This document shows positions 28,491 through 37,814 of a stretch of DNA of 64,000 nucleotides, one piece after another. The stretch covers positions 3,038,001-3,102,000 of the forward strand of contig NZ_CP106855.1 of the NCBI RefSeq assembly GCF_002209355.2. Direction: 5' to 3'. Each line of letters starts with the position of its first letter. Positions within the stretch are counted from its first letter, which is position 1. Source of the DNA: Bdellovibrio sp. SKB1291214 (GTDB lineage: Bacteria > Bdellovibrionota > Bdellovibrionia > Bdellovibrionales > Bdellovibrionaceae). The notes under the pieces were generated by a model that was not told the origin of the DNA, made no database searches, and saw only the letters and a program-made list of their open reading frames with translations. Position numbers and translations under genes: made by a program.

Positions 28491-28910
28491 ATGAAAACTC
28501 TTCTATCTACATTTGCCATCATTTTGTCTCTCGCATCTTTTGCTGAGGCAAAAAGTCTTTCTTGCCGCTCAGTCGATATCATCGAAGGTTGGACGGGCTT
28601 CACGACTCGCGACCACGTGACATTCACAGCGGTGATTCAATCCGATGAATTGCTAGCAGGCGCTCGCATGCGTGGTGCGCTTATAGCCTCTGCAGGCGCT
28701 TTAGTAGCTGATCAAAGCTATGCATCCAAAAACCCTCGTTATGTTCACTACACGCGCTTTAGCGGTCTTGAAGATGCTTGGTGCTGGTACACTCCCTTTC
28801 TTCCAAAAGACATGGCAAATACCACAAATTCCGAGTTCACAGGATTCATGGGCAGAACATGTGAAAATGGTTCAACAGCTAACATCGCTTTGAAATGTGT
28901 AATTAAATAG
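28491..28910 (+). CDS. Small secreted protein of unknown function
   Basis: 139 aa with a clear signal peptide (MKTLLSTFAIILSLASFAEA). The mature ~119 residues contain four cysteines (SCRS, WCWY, RTCE, KCVI) that could form two disulphides and a WT/TR-rich middle. The segment AVIQSDELLAGARMRG and the regular beta-like pattern suggest a small all-beta fold. AAGG lies eight bases before the ATG. No family recognised. Confidence 0.65.
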   Translation: MKTLLSTFAIILSLASFAEAKSLSCRSVDIIEGWTGFTTRDHVTFTAVIQSDELLAGARMRGALIASAGALVADQSYASKNPRYVHYTRFSGLEDAWCWYTPFLPKDMANTTNSEFTGFMGRTCENGSTANIALKCVIK

Positions 28911-28963
28911 CCGCCCTTGCTGACTCCGGGAGGTTTCATCAAAATGGAGCTGAAGGAGTCTGC

Positions 28964-29278
28964 ATGTCGATAGCTCGCGTGAATCACTTTGTCGCACAGC
29001 CAGACAAAATCGAGGACCTGCACGAGTTCTTGGCAGAAATTTGCTATGAAATACGCAGTGCTCCTGGGAATCTTTCTGCCGACCTTTTACAAAAAGAAGA
29101 CGTTCCCACTGAGTTTTTAGTGATCGAACGCTGGATCAGTAAAGAAGCTCATGCAAATTCCGCCAGGGCCATTCCAGAAGATAAACTGCAAAAGGCCAAG
29201 TCTCTTCTTGCCACGACACCCGATGGATCTTTTTATAACGATTTTAATTTAGATCTATCGGAACAAGACTATCTTTAA
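28964..29278 (+). CDS. Antibiotic biosynthesis monooxygenase-fold (ABM) protein
   Basis: 104 aa, the usual size of single ABM domains (dimeric alpha-beta barrels). Typical features are the first strand ARVNHFVAQPDKIEDLHEFL, the PGNLSADLLQ strand and FLVIERWISKEAHANSA, the motif with aromatic-Glu-x-Trp. Members oxidise quinols or aromatic compounds without cofactor or help degrade haem; many have unknown substrates. AAGGAG five bases before ATG supports the start. Its end overlaps the convergent DUF1275 gene by four bases. Confidence 0.8.
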   Translation: MSIARVNHFVAQPDKIEDLHEFLAEICYEIRSAPGNLSADLLQKEDVPTEFLVIERWISKEAHANSARAIPEDKLQKAKSLLATTPDGSFYNDFNLDLSEQDYL

Positions 29279-30042
29279 GAGGCCGCTATGTGGCGCGGCT
29301 TGATGATTTGGAAGTAAATCATCGACACCAATAAAATCCCCGTCGTGAATGCAGGAACTAAAAACCCACCAAATCCCACCAGCGGATACAGGAACCCTGC
29401 GAACACCGATCCCATAACAAACATGGCTATGATACCCAGACGCATAAACGTTGCTTTATGTTCACTGTCTAAAAGTTCTTTGTGCTCAGCAGGCAAAATT
29501 CTTTTATTCAACAAACGAACCAAGCCGATACCTAAATCCGTCGTGATCCCCGTCAAATGCGTGGTGCGAACCACAGATTTGGAAACACTGGTAATCGTTC
29601 CGTTCTGAACACCGCAAGTAAAACAAAGCAGAATCAGCAGAAGATATCCGTTTTGAGATTGTTCAAGAGAGGCGCCAAATGGTCCAAACCATCCCATCCA
29701 TCCACCCAGGGTCGCGATCAGAATAAGAACCAACATGACGGCATAGGCGATGTAGTATTTAGGTTTTTTTCTTAGCTTCAAACGAATATCAACCAGATAT
29801 GCACTGACCATCGCACCGAAAAGAAAGAACAGCGGAACGATGAGCATTCCCCAAGCATGACTGCGATCTTTTTGCGAGAATTCGTAACCAAAGAACGTCG
29901 CAAAGCCCGTCACATGGGACACGAAACGATGGCATGCTAGGAAACCACCCATGTTAAGGACACCCGCTTGGAAGGCCATAAGCATCCATATGGTGATATT
30001 GCTGCGCGAATAATGAGAGATGGATTCGTTACCGTAAAGCAC
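29275..30042 (-). CDS. YoaK/DUF1275 family membrane protein
   Basis: 255 aa with about six membrane segments. The signature stretch GVLNMGGFLACHRFVSHVTGFATFFG followed later by CFTCGVQNGTITSVSKSVVRTTHLTG is typical of DUF1275 proteins (GNxT-type helices and RTTHLTG). Function unknown; transport has been suggested for the family. The start is uncertain: GTG at 30042 has little ribosome binding site. Convergent with the ABM gene. Confidence 0.82.
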   Translation of the reverse strand: MLYGNESISHYSRSNITIWMLMAFQAGVLNMGGFLACHRFVSHVTGFATFFGYEFSQKDRSHAWGMLIVPLFFLFGAMVSAYLVDIRLKLRKKPKYYIAYAVMLVLILIATLGGWMGWFGPFGASLEQSQNGYLLLILLCFTCGVQNGTITSVSKSVVRTTHLTGITTDLGIGLVRLLNKRILPAEHKELLDSEHKATFMRLGIIAMFVMGSVFAGFLYPLVGFGGFLVPAFTTGILLVSMIYFQIIKPRHIAAS

Positions 30043-30081
30043 CTCTAGATTATTGGCCCAGAGATGCTCGAAGTCTATCCC

Positions 30082-30795
30082 TTAGTGAAATAATACGTCA
30101 GAAGGGACGACCGTCCAACCGCCTGTGGAATTGCAAGGCTTGTTATGCATCGAAGCGGGTCGCCAAAAAACTTGCAAAGCGATATAATAACGAGGTCCTT
30201 GGTAATAGCGAACTTGGATTGAATGCTTGGAGCCCTCTGTGAGTTGAACAGATTTCCCCGAGCAAGCCCAAGTCACACTGTGAGTGCCATCGTTATTAAC
30301 AACCTCTTGGCCGTCGATATTCAATATGGAACCATCATCTGAAGCGATTGCAAACTCATACTGACCACTTGAGTACTTGGAGTTCAACATTAAATAGCCT
30401 TTTAAATTCAAAGCAAAATACTCGTTCAGATCAGTGCCATCCGACTGTTTCAACTGAGTACCATCCGGACCTGGAAAGCCATCCAACCAAGAGCGCAGTG
30501 GAATATCCAAATTCGACATCTGAACATAGATCGGCAACAGAGTGCCCTTGTCGATATAATTTTGAACACCAACGCCTTTAAGATAGTAATAAACATTTCC
30601 TAAAAGGCCTTCGCCTTCAGAACAATCCGATGATGAATGGGAGTCAGAAAAAGGATCACAAACCGTCTGCGCGCCGTCTCCGGCATCAACGACTCCTGCA
30701 GCCTCTGCTGTGACTTGCGAAAACCCCTGTTTTGCACAATTTTGAAAACCAAGGACAAGGAATGCGCTTAAAATGATATATTTGGCTTTTTGCAT
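30082..30795 (-). CDS. PA14-domain lipoprotein
   Basis: 237 aa. The lipoprotein signal ends at the lipobox LGFQNC (Cys20), followed by a short linker and a PA14-like beta-sandwich over residues ~65-215: YKL...GYLML-type strands, FAIASDDGSILNIDG (the conserved SDDGS..IDG motif), VQLTEGSKHSIQVRYYQG and FWRPAS. PA14 domains bind sugars or are found in adhesins and toxins. GGGGG before the ATG serves as ribosome binding site. Probably an outer-membrane-attached carbohydrate-binding protein. It stands alone. Confidence 0.82.
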   Translation of the reverse strand: MQKAKYIILSAFLVLGFQNCAKQGFSQVTAEAAGVVDAGDGAQTVCDPFSDSHSSSDCSEGEGLLGNVYYYLKGVGVQNYIDKGTLLPIYVQMSNLDIPLRSWLDGFPGPDGTQLKQSDGTDLNEYFALNLKGYLMLNSKYSSGQYEFAIASDDGSILNIDGQEVVNNDGTHSVTWACSGKSVQLTEGSKHSIQVRYYQGPRYYIALQVFWRPASMHNKPCNSTGGWTVVPSDVLFH

Positions 30796-31008
30796 TTCAC
30801 ACCCCCAGCACAGACTATGAAAGCAATTTTGAAGCCATCCAGGAGCCGCTACCCCGCATTTGAAACAGCCACGGTGAGAAACACTTTGTCTATTTTATGA
30901 CGGCATAAAGAGGTAAGTCGCTAAGACCACAGATGAAAATGCTATTCGCTCACTCTGTGAACGATGCACTTAATTTAGACGTCTTATAACGAAACAAATC
31001 GGCAGGCA

Positions 31009-31323
31009 TCAACCCTTGATGGCTTTAAGTTTGCGCAGAGGATGTCCATTCGGAGCGTGAAGCTTGATGCCCTTAGAGATGTTGTCCCAGGAAGCACCCG
31101 TCAAAGGGATGTACCAATTATTCCACCACATCCAAGCGTTCTTTTTATAAAGACACAAAAACGTGGTTCCTAGACGTTTCTTGATTTGCGCGGATTCAAT
31201 TTTGTTCCAAGGAAGTACTTTTACTTTTGTTCCAAAGATAAAGGTTTTCGTGCTCAAAAGGGAAATTCCCTCTTGAGATATCTTGATATTAAATGTTGGC
31301 GCTCCAAGCTTATCGATATTCAC
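31009..31323 (-). CDS. Small PH-like domain protein of unknown function
   Basis: About 104 aa from GTG 31323, seven bases after AAAAGG; the earlier TTG at 31350 abuts the merR terminator and is less likely. The pattern of short beta-strands ending in KVLPWNKIESAQIKKRLG and FLCLYKKN resembles bacterial PH-like domains (STM3941/DUF-type), where the strand-turn PW..I is common. No signal peptide. It is downstream of the merR terminator and so probably has its own promoter. Low confidence in any function. Confidence 0.55.
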   Translation of the reverse strand: MNIDKLGAPTFNIKISQEGISLLSTKTFIFGTKVKVLPWNKIESAQIKKRLGTTFLCLYKKNAWMWWNNWYIPLTGASWDNISKGIKLHAPNGHPLRKLKAIKG

Positions 31324-31354
31324 AAGAAACCTTTTTACTATCTTGAACAAGAAA

Positions 31355-31380
31355 AAAGGGCTTCGTTTCCGAAGCCCTTT
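31355..31380 (-). terminator. Terminator after the pheST-ihfA-merR operon
   Basis: AAAGGGCTTCG and CGAAGCCCTTT pair perfectly (11 bases) around a four-base loop, followed on the minus strand by a T run. It lies five bases after the merR stop. Confidence 0.93.
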
Positions 31381-31384
31381 AGAT

Positions 31385-31990
31385 TTACATAAACATTCCG
31401 CGAAGTTTGCGGATATCTGTCAACAAACCCTCGACCATCTCATTGACGTTATCGAGTTTGTGATAGACCTGACTCATGTCTTTTTCTTTACGAACATGAG
31501 CTTTCAATTCCTTCATCGCATTTCTTGCGCCTTCGATCGAGAAACGATCACGGTGCAAAAGCTTACGAATGAGTAGCGCATTCTCAACGTCTTTGCGAGT
31601 GTACATACGTTGATTATTAGAAGCTTTTTTAGGTTTTAGAACATCAAACTCAGTTTCCCAATAACGAAGAACGTATTGTTTGATTCCCAAAATCTCAGCC
31701 ACATCGCCGATTTTAAAAGCCATTTTATTAGGAATCGCTTTAATCTCATCCATCAACTTATCATCACAAAGCATCGCAGGGATTGAGATTTGTTGAGCTT
31801 GCACTGCTTCTTGAGGAACTCCTGCAGATTCAGCCTCTATAAATTCCAAATGTTGATCACCCAACGCCAACGAGTCTTCAAAACTTAATTGATTCTCGTC
31901 AACAGACTGATCAACAATCGGAGTCATCGGATACTCGGTACGCTCGCTTGTAGACGCCGTAGCAGTATCCGTTACTTCAGCACTATTCAT
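31385..31990 (-). CDS. MerR-family transcriptional regulator
   Basis: 201 aa from ATG 31990, which overlaps the ihfA stop by 8 bases; a longer start would lie inside ihfA. The first ~75 residues are Thr/Ser/Glu-rich and disordered. The MerR helix-turn-helix follows: FKIGDVAEILGIKQYVLRYWETEFDVLKPKK, then the wing and NQRMYTRKDVENALLIRKLLHRDRFSIEGA. No cysteine-rich effector domain is seen, so it is not a metal sensor of the classical kind. MerR genes directly after ihfA are common in many proteobacteria, with unknown regulon. Confidence 0.85.
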   Translation of the reverse strand: MNSAEVTDTATASTSERTEYPMTPIVDQSVDENQLSFEDSLALGDQHLEFIEAESAGVPQEAVQAQQISIPAMLCDDKLMDEIKAIPNKMAFKIGDVAEILGIKQYVLRYWETEFDVLKPKKASNNQRMYTRKDVENALLIRKLLHRDRFSIEGARNAMKELKAHVRKEKDMSQVYHKLDNVNEMVEGLLTDIRKLRGMFM

Positions 31991-32348
31991 CGTCGCCGTA
32001 GTCGTCATCATCATCGTCGTCATCCTTGAGATGTTCGTACTCCTCGCCATTCAACATCGCCTTCAACACTTGTGAAGGACGGAATGTAAGAACGCGACGA
32101 GCAGAGATTTTGATTTGTTCGCCAGTTTGCGGGTTACGACCAATACGCTCGTTTTTCCCACGCACAACGAAATTTCCAAATCCAGAAATCTTAACTTTAT
32201 CGCCATTTTGCAAAACATGCTTCAAGGTATCAAAGCACAGTTCAACCAGCTCAGAGGCTTCTTTTTTAGAGAAGCCGATTTTCTGATAAACGTTTTCGAC
32301 GATATCGGCCTTCGTCACAGTTGATTTACCCAAGTTTTGGCCAGCCAT
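31983..32348 (-). CDS. ihfA: Integration host factor alpha-type HU/IHF protein
   Basis: 121 aa. The HU/IHF fold is clear: VTKADIVENVYQKIGFSKKEASELVE, VKISGFGNFVVRGKNERIGRNPQTGEQIKISARRVLTF, with the DNA-intercalating Pro in RNPQTG. It bends DNA for nucleoid structure, recombination and transcription. Unusual is a C-terminal tail of eight consecutive Asp followed by YGDDE, not seen in E. coli IhfA. AAGGA six bases before ATG. It is third in pheS-pheT-ihfA-merR, the classical neighbourhood, which favours IhfA over HU; the exact paralogue is inferred from context. Confidence 0.9.
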   Translation of the reverse strand: MAGQNLGKSTVTKADIVENVYQKIGFSKKEASELVELCFDTLKHVLQNGDKVKISGFGNFVVRGKNERIGRNPQTGEQIKISARRVLTFRPSQVLKAMLNGEEYEHLKDDDDDDDDYGDDE

Positions 32349-32433
32349 TGTGATCCTTCACTTTTCCTACCACGTAATAACTCGTGGGATTAATTAACTA
32401 AAGCGTAACAAGCTCCTGAAAACAATCAAGAAT

Positions 32434-34872
32434 TTATCTCACAGAAAGATCAAAATTCTTCTTCAAAGACTCTAGGACCTTCGTTGTCACTCCTGAGATC
32501 TGCTCTTCTTGCAGTGTGCCATTCTTATCTTGCAGCCACAAACGGATCGCCACGGACTTCTTACCTGCTTCCATTTTGTCGCCTTCGTACAAGTCAAACA
32601 CGTCAACGTTCACAAGCAACGCCCCCGCCGCTTTACGGATGTCTTTCAGAACATCGCCCACCTTCAATGCTTTTGGCATTACAAAGGCAAAGTCACGTTC
32701 AACAACTTGGAACTTAGAAACACTTTGAATACGGAATGGACGAGGCTGACCTTTGTACAATTGCTCTAAATCAAACTCACCCACCGCTGCTGGTACACGG
32801 ATCTTAGCATCATCCAACAAAACGGGATGAAGAGTCCCGATGAAACCAACCTTCTTACCCTCGACAAGCAACTGTGCATATTGGCCCGTGTGCATGAAAG
32901 CCGGGACTTCCGACTTATTAGCAGGAGTAACCCAAGTGTAAGAATTGATATTCAAAGATTTCAAAAGCGTCTCTACAGTCGCTTTCAACTCAAACACGAT
33001 GGGATAATCCAAAGATTTATTCCAAAGGTTTTCATTGCGGCCCCACAAAGCAAAACCCAGACGCGGGTTTTCGCCGTAAGAACCATTGTCGCCCGTATAG
33101 AATGTGCCGCCGATTTCAAACAAACGCCCCATCATGTTGCCATAATGGAAGTTCGTCGTCAGATTTCTAAATAAGCCAAAGCTCAATGAAGATCTCATCA
33201 CATCCATCTCCTCATTCAAGGGATTCATGATGCGAATTTCTTTAGTCGTAGCATTCAAACCAGCTGCTTTCAAAGTTGACACGTCACCCAAGAAAGCTTT
33301 CTCGGCCTTGGAACCAACGAAAGCAAAGTTGAAGGCTTGTTGGAATCCATCAGCACGCACAAGCTCACTCACTGCTTTATTCAGCAAAAAACCTTTATCG
33401 TGATGGGCTGGTGGATTTGTGAACACTGGCAACGCTTCAGGAATATGGTCGTAACCATTCAAGCGCGCGTATTCTTCAACCAAGTCCATGTCTTGCTCTA
33501 AGTCGAAGCGGAATGTTGGCGGCAAGACTTTGAAAGTCTCGCCATTTTTTTCAATACCGCAACCCAGTCGTTTCATATAATCCACGAACTGAGCCTCAAC
33601 TGCAGTGTAACCCAAACGATCCGACACAGTTTTCACAGTGATAGTGATTTGATTTTTCTTAACTGGATTTGGATAGAAATCATGATGATCAGCATACGCT
33701 TCACCACCAGCCACTTCCAAAATCAAAGCTGTCGCACGGTTCAAGCCACGCAAAGCCCCATCTGGATCCACACCGCGAGAAAAGCGGTAAGCAGAATCTG
33801 TATCCACACCGTGAGTACGAGACGTTTTACGAGCACTCATTGGAACAAAGTAAGCAGATTCCAAGAAAACGTCTGTGGTCGCCTCGTTCACTCCTGAATT
33901 TTTTCCACCGATAACCCCAGCTAAACACATTGGATGAGAAGAATCACGAATCGTGAGTTCTTCTCCTGTCAATGTTTTCTCTGTTCCATCTAAAGTGACA
34001 AATTTTTCACCTGCGGTCGCGCGATCCACGACCACTTTTCGGCCACCGATAAATTGCGCATCGAAAGCATGAAGCGGTTGCCCTAACTCCATCATCACAA
34101 AGTTTGTCACGTCGACGATGTTATTAATCGAGTTCATCCCCACAGATTCCAAACGGTGTTTCAACCATTCTGGAGATGGGCCAACTTTGACACCTTTGAT
34201 GACCCGAGCCGTGTAACGAGGGCAAAGATCAAAAGCTTTCACTTCCAAAGCGATTTCACTCTTAGAAGATTTAGCACCCAATTTTGGCTCTGCCTTTGGT
34301 GCTTTCAATTCTTTAGACAGCAAGCACGCCACTTCACGAGCCAGACCGAAGTGACTTAAGCAGTCTGCGCGGTTCGGAGTTACTTTCAATTCAAAAGTGA
34401 TGTCGTCATAACCACCGTACTCAGCGTATGACTTACCAATTGGAGCATCCGCAGGAAGAATCGCGATACCGTCTGATTCTTTCGCTAGACCCAACTCTTT
34501 CAAAGAGCAGAGCATTCCGGCAGAATCAACACTGCGAACCGCAGATTTTTTGATGGCGAAGTTTCCTGGCAAAACAGCGCCTGGCAAAGCCACAATCACA
34601 CGGTCGCCCGCTTTGTGGTTTTGTGCACCACAAACGATTTGATGAACAACGTCGCCTGTGGATACACGGCACACAGAAAGTTTATCCGCATTAGGATGTT
34701 TATCTTTTTCAAGGATGTGACCAATCACCACATGATTGAAATCTTTAGCAAGGTTTGTGATCTCTTCAACCTCAAGACCTGCACGAGTCAGTGTTTCAGC
34801 AAGTTCTTCTGGCTTAGCGAAGAACTCTTTCACATCTACATATTCTTGGAGCCATTTTAAACTGATCTTCAT
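32434..34872 (-). CDS. pheT: Phenylalanine-tRNA ligase beta subunit
   Basis: 812 aa, close to the usual ~795-805. With PheS it forms the alpha2-beta2 enzyme that charges tRNA-Phe; the beta subunit binds tRNA and edits Tyr-tRNA. Recognisable parts: N-terminal [13 protein letters not shown], the tRNA-binding-type domain ([21 protein letters not shown]), the B3/B4 editing region with [21 protein letters not shown], the B5 region and the C-terminal anticodon-binding domain ([17 protein letters not shown]). Starts inside the pheS stop (ATGA). Confidence 0.97.
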   Translation of the reverse strand: MKISLKWLQEYVDVKEFFAKPEELAETLTRAGLEVEEITNLAKDFNHVVIGHILEKDKHPNADKLSVCRVSTGDVVHQIVCGAQNHKAGDRVIVALPGAVLPGNFAIKKSAVRSVDSAGMLCSLKELGLAKESDGIAILPADAPIGKSYAEYGGYDDITFELKVTPNRADCLSHFGLAREVACLLSKELKAPKAEPKLGAKSSKSEIALEVKAFDLCPRYTARVIKGVKVGPSPEWLKHRLESVGMNSINNIVDVTNFVMMELGQPLHAFDAQFIGGRKVVVDRATAGEKFVTLDGTEKTLTGEELTIRDSSHPMCLAGVIGGKNSGVNEATTDVFLESAYFVPMSARKTSRTHGVDTDSAYRFSRGVDPDGALRGLNRATALILEVAGGEAYADHHDFYPNPVKKNQITITVKTVSDRLGYTAVEAQFVDYMKRLGCGIEKNGETFKVLPPTFRFDLEQDMDLVEEYARLNGYDHIPEALPVFTNPPAHHDKGFLLNKAVSELVRADGFQQAFNFAFVGSKAEKAFLGDVSTLKAAGLNATTKEIRIMNPLNEEMDVMRSSLSFGLFRNLTTNFHYGNMMGRLFEIGGTFYTGDNGSYGENPRLGFALWGRNENLWNKSLDYPIVFELKATVETLLKSLNINSYTWVTPANKSEVPAFMHTGQYAQLLVEGKKVGFIGTLHPVLLDDAKIRVPAAVGEFDLEQLYKGQPRPFRIQSVSKFQVVERDFAFVMPKALKVGDVLKDIRKAAGALLVNVDVFDLYEGDKMEAGKKSVAIRLWLQDKNGTLQEEQISGVTTKVLESLKKNFDLSVR

Positions 34873-35894
34873 TTTACAAACTGCCTTAAGAAACGAACGT
34901 CATTTTCAGGGAACAAACGAATGTCTTCGATGCCGTATTTGATGATAGCCATACGCTCGACACCAAATCCAAAAGCGAAACCTTGATATTTTGGATATTC
35001 AATTTTTGCCATTTGAAAAACTTTAGGATTCACAAGACCACAACCGCCGATTTCGATCCAACCTGTTTGCTTACACAAACTGCAACCTTTGCCCTTACAA
35101 ATTGGGCACGAGCAATCAACTTCCGCAGACGGTTCAGTGAATGGGAAAAAGCTTGGACGGAAACGAGTTTTCAAACCTGGACCGAAGTATTCACGAACAA
35201 AGAAACTGATCGTGCCTTTAAGGTCCGCCATAGAAACTTTTTCATCCACACACAATGCTTCGATTTGATGAAAGTTTGGCAAATGGGAAATATCGCTGTC
35301 GCAGCGGAACACAGGGCCCGTACCAATCACACGCAGTGGAAGTTTTTCTTCTTCCATGGTGTGAATTTGGATGGGTGACGTGTGCGTTCTTAGCACGTGA
35401 GTTTTATCGATGAAGAAAGTATCTTGCATATCGCGAGCTGGGTGATCTGCAGGAATATTTAAAGCTTCAAAGTTGTAGTAATCTTTTTCAATCACCGGGC
35501 CTGTGCGCACAGAGTATCCCAAACGCGACATGATCGTAAAGATTTCCTCGATCACCATGTTCACCGGATGTTGCGAGCCCTTCGCGCGAGAAGCACTTGG
35601 CAAAGTCAGATCCAGCTCTTCAGCCGCCATCTTTGCACCGATTTCAGATTTTTTGAGGGCTTCTTCGGCTTCTGTGTAAGCGGCTTCAAGCACAGCTTTC
35701 ACTTCGTTGACCTTTTTACCAAACAGAGGCTTTTCCTCTTTCGGCAAAGTAGCCATCTCTTTCATAATTTCAGTCAATGAACCACTTTTCCCAAGATACT
35801 GAACCTTGAGATCATATAGTTCCTTCGAGCCTGGTGCCGCTTTGAAGGCCGCCAGTGCTGCTTCTTTAATGGAGTCGAGTTTGCTTGTGCTCAT
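34869..35894 (-). CDS. pheS: Phenylalanine-tRNA ligase alpha subunit
   Basis: About 341 aa. Class II synthetase motifs: [11 protein letters not shown], the motif 2 loop [36 protein letters not shown] and motif 3 [18 protein letters not shown]. Between the last two lies a [19 protein letters not shown] insertion with four or more cysteines, a likely zinc knuckle present in only part of the PheS family. ATG 35894 is chosen: it has no ribosome binding site, but TTGAAT and GATATT with 17-base spacing end 8 bases before it, pointing to a nearly leaderless transcript. TTG 35903 is an alternative. Confidence 0.96.
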   Translation of the reverse strand: MSTSKLDSIKEAALAAFKAAPGSKELYDLKVQYLGKSGSLTEIMKEMATLPKEEKPLFGKKVNEVKAVLEAAYTEAEEALKKSEIGAKMAAEELDLTLPSASRAKGSQHPVNMVIEEIFTIMSRLGYSVRTGPVIEKDYYNFEALNIPADHPARDMQDTFFIDKTHVLRTHTSPIQIHTMEEEKLPLRVIGTGPVFRCDSDISHLPNFHQIEALCVDEKVSMADLKGTISFFVREYFGPGLKTRFRPSFFPFTEPSAEVDCSCPICKGKGCSLCKQTGWIEIGGCGLVNPKVFQMAKIEYPKYQGFAFGFGVERMAIIKYGIEDIRLFPENDVRFLRQFVK

Positions 35895-35902
35895 AGGGAC
35901 CA

Positions 35903-35931
35903 AATATCCCGCTAAAACCCTCTATATTCAA
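35903..35931 (-). promoter_or_regulatory. Candidate promoter of the pheST operon
   Basis: On the minus strand, TTGAAT (35931-35926), a 17-base spacer and GATATT (35908-35903) lie directly before the pheS ATG. The predicted start site falls on or next to the ATG. No Phe-rich leader peptide or attenuator is visible upstream. Confidence 0.45.
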
Positions 35932-35983
35932 GGATTTGGCCCGCTTAGCTCACGGCAGCACGAGTATCTTGCTGCGTATTTAA

Positions 35984-36046
35984 GCAAAATCTCCCAAACA
36001 TCCGCTGTGAGGCCCCTTTTCGGGTCGTACCAAATCGAGATTTTGC
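35984..36046. repeat. Spaced inverted repeat upstream of pheS
   Basis: GCAAAATCTC at 35984-35993 and GAGATTTTGC at 36037-36046 are perfect inverted copies 43 bases apart, between the divergent pheS and coiled-coil genes. They could be a pair of half-sites or the base of a long hairpin. No known factor assigned. Confidence 0.4.
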
Positions 36047-36104
36047 CTCTCTAGACGTTCAGTCACACCCTGACATCGCCGATATAAAACTTATGGGAGT
36101 TCTT

Positions 36105-36737
36105 ATGAAGTACTGGATGATCGCACTTGCGATGATGACATATTCGCACCAAACATTTGCGCAAATCGAAGCAGATATCGAAGCGGAAATGAACATGGGC
36201 CAATCGGAAGAAGCAAAAATCGACGCTGCAGAACAAAAAAAATTCTTAGAGCGCGAGAAAATCCGTAAGGAAGCCATGAAACAAGCGGCGTTGAAATCAG
36301 CTCAAGAGGCGAAAAATCTAGCTGCTGCTGCTGACCGCGAGGCGCAGCGCACCCGTCTTGAAAAGGCCCGTCTGACTTCAGAAGTCGCGGGCTATCAACG
36401 TCAAATCAAATTGAACGAAGGTCTTAAAGCTAAAGCTCAAAAAGAAATCGAATTCCAAAAAGCTGAAGCAGAACGCTACAAAAAGTTCGCTCAAGAATAC
36501 AAAGATAAAATGGTCGCTACTCAAAAAGAATTGGACCGTTTAAACGAAGAAAAGCGCAACATCGCTAAGTGGACTCAGGAAGCCAAAGAACAAGCTTTAA
36601 AAAACCAAAGAAACGCTGCCTACGCGGCTGCCAAAGCGAAACAACAGCAGTCGTACAACGACAAGGCCCGTGAAGACGGGGGGCGTATTCACCGCGCTGT
36701 CAGCTCCGAAGGCGGAGCCACTCCTTACGGAAAATAA
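36105..36737 (+). CDS. Exported coiled-coil protein
   Basis: 210 aa from ATG 36105, five bases after GGGAG; an ATG 12 bases earlier has no such site. A signal peptide (MKYWMIALAMMTYSHQTFAQ) is followed by a long, highly charged helix rich in Ala, Lys, Glu and Gln from ~25 to ~190, with heptad-like spacing (EKARLTSEVAGYQRQIKLNEGLKAKAQKEIEF), i.e. a periplasmic coiled coil of some 20 nm if continuous. The tail is Gly/Ser-rich. TATAAA at 36083 could be its -10 box, and a strong terminator follows. A structural role in the periplasm is likely; no homologue recognised. Confidence 0.72.
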   Translation: MKYWMIALAMMTYSHQTFAQIEADIEAEMNMGQSEEAKIDAAEQKKFLEREKIRKEAMKQAALKSAQEAKNLAAAADREAQRTRLEKARLTSEVAGYQRQIKLNEGLKAKAQKEIEFQKAEAERYKKFAQEYKDKMVATQKELDRLNEEKRNIAKWTQEAKEQALKNQRNAAYAAAKAKQQQSYNDKAREDGGRIHRAVSSEGGATPYGK

Positions 36738-36742
36738 CAGAG

Positions 36743-36766
36743 GGCCGCTCACAAGCGGCCTTTTTT
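36743..36766 (+). terminator. Terminator after the coiled-coil gene
   Basis: GGCCGCT-CACA-AGCGGCC stem-loop followed by six T, starting five bases after the stop codon. Confidence 0.9.
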
Positions 36767-36938
36767 CATTTAGGCCCCACCACTCTCCCCAACAGGCAGC
36801 GGCGCTGTCCAAAAAGCTGACGATTGGCCCCGCTGCCAGGGGCTTTTTACAGGGGGATTTTAGGTTCCTCCATGATTTGCGGACTAAATTAGCTAAACCC
36901 TTCTATCTTCAAGGAAAAACAGCTATAAAGACCCACTC

Positions 36939-37814
36939 ATGGCACATAAGAACAAAACAAATTACAGTCCCTATAAAGCCCGTCAAGAAGCCCGCGCCCA
37001 AGCGATCGGTGCGAAGTTTGCCGCTGCTGCCCCTGCTGAGCAAAAGGGACGACATAAAAAGCCTGAATCGATTTTCGAGTTGAATGAAGCCAACGATCGC
37101 TTGGCAGATATTTTCCGCAACCATGATTTTGATTTAGTAAATCACCAACAACGTATGCAGCTGGCGCACTTTTATCGCCTGCTGATGTTGAATCAAGAAA
37201 AAGAAAACTTCACGCGTCTTTTAAAATTGAAAGACATCGCCATTAAGCACTTTATTGATTCGATCATTATCATGAAACACACGAAGCTGATGTTTCCTTT
37301 ATTGGACGTCGGCACGGGACCAGGCTTCCCGGGTATTCCGCTTAAAATCATGTACCCGCAGGAACAAATTCTTTTGGGCGAAGGCGTGCAACGTCGGGTG
37401 GAGTTTTTAAAACACGTGCGCTCGGAAATGAAATTGCAAAACTTGGATATTCTAGGTCGCAATATCAATAAACACTGTGTGTACCCAATCAATGGTGCAA
37501 TCACTCGTGCCGTTGAAGACATTGGCAATACCTTAGGAAACGTGATGAGCGGCCTTAACATTGGTGGCCGTGTGTATTTCATGAAAGGCCCTGGTGTAGA
37601 TCCTGAAATCAAAATGGCTCAGGAAAAATGGTCTGAATTCTATAAGCTGGTTGAAGACACGGCCTATTCCTTGCCTCACACTCCCCATGACCGCCGCATG
37701 GTGGTTTATGAAAAAATCAAACACGCTCCCTTGCCCGAGGAAGACGAAGGCGAAGAGTTGCTATTTGATGAACTATCGAATGAAGAAAAAAGACGCTGGG
37801 CGGTTTACAAATGA
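36939..37814 (+). CDS. rsmG: 16S rRNA (guanine-N7) methyltransferase, RsmG-like
   Basis: 291 aa, longer than the ~210 of E. coli RsmG because of ~70 extra N-terminal residues (Lys/Ala/Glu-rich) and an acidic C-terminal extension (LPEEDEGEE). The core has NFTRLLKLKDIAIKHFIDSI, the SAM-binding LLDVGTGPGFPGIPLKI and RVEFLKHVRSEM, as in GidB/RsmG, which methylates G527 of 16S rRNA. No Shine-Dalgarno site; TATAAA lies nine bases before ATG, consistent with a very short leader. Overlaps the SpoU methyltransferase by ATGA: two rRNA/tRNA modifiers in one operon. Confidence 0.83.
   Translation: MAHKNKTNYSPYKARQEARAQAIGAKFAAAAPAEQKGRHKKPESIFELNEANDRLADIFRNHDFDLVNHQQRMQLAHFYRLLMLNQEKENFTRLLKLKDIAIKHFIDSIIIMKHTKLMFPLLDVGTGPGFPGIPLKIMYPQEQILLGEGVQRRVEFLKHVRSEMKLQNLDILGRNINKHCVYPINGAITRAVEDIGNTLGNVMSGLNIGGRVYFMKGPGVDPEIKMAQEKWSEFYKLVEDTAYSLPHTPHDRRMVVYEKIKHAPLPEEDEGEELLFDELSNEEKRRWAVYK

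Noticed and set aside
28303-28494. 63-codon frame before the small secreted protein
   Set aside because: No ribosome binding site or recognisable content; it overlaps the leader of the next gene.
35806-36054. 82-codon frame on the plus strand upstream of pheS
   Set aside because: Half of it lies antisense to pheS, it has no ribosome binding site, and its intergenic part contains the inverted repeat and the pheS promoter.
35904-36092. Phe attenuator leader before pheS
   Set aside because: No Phe-rich leader frame or alternative terminator is seen on the minus strand; a promoter adjoins the start.
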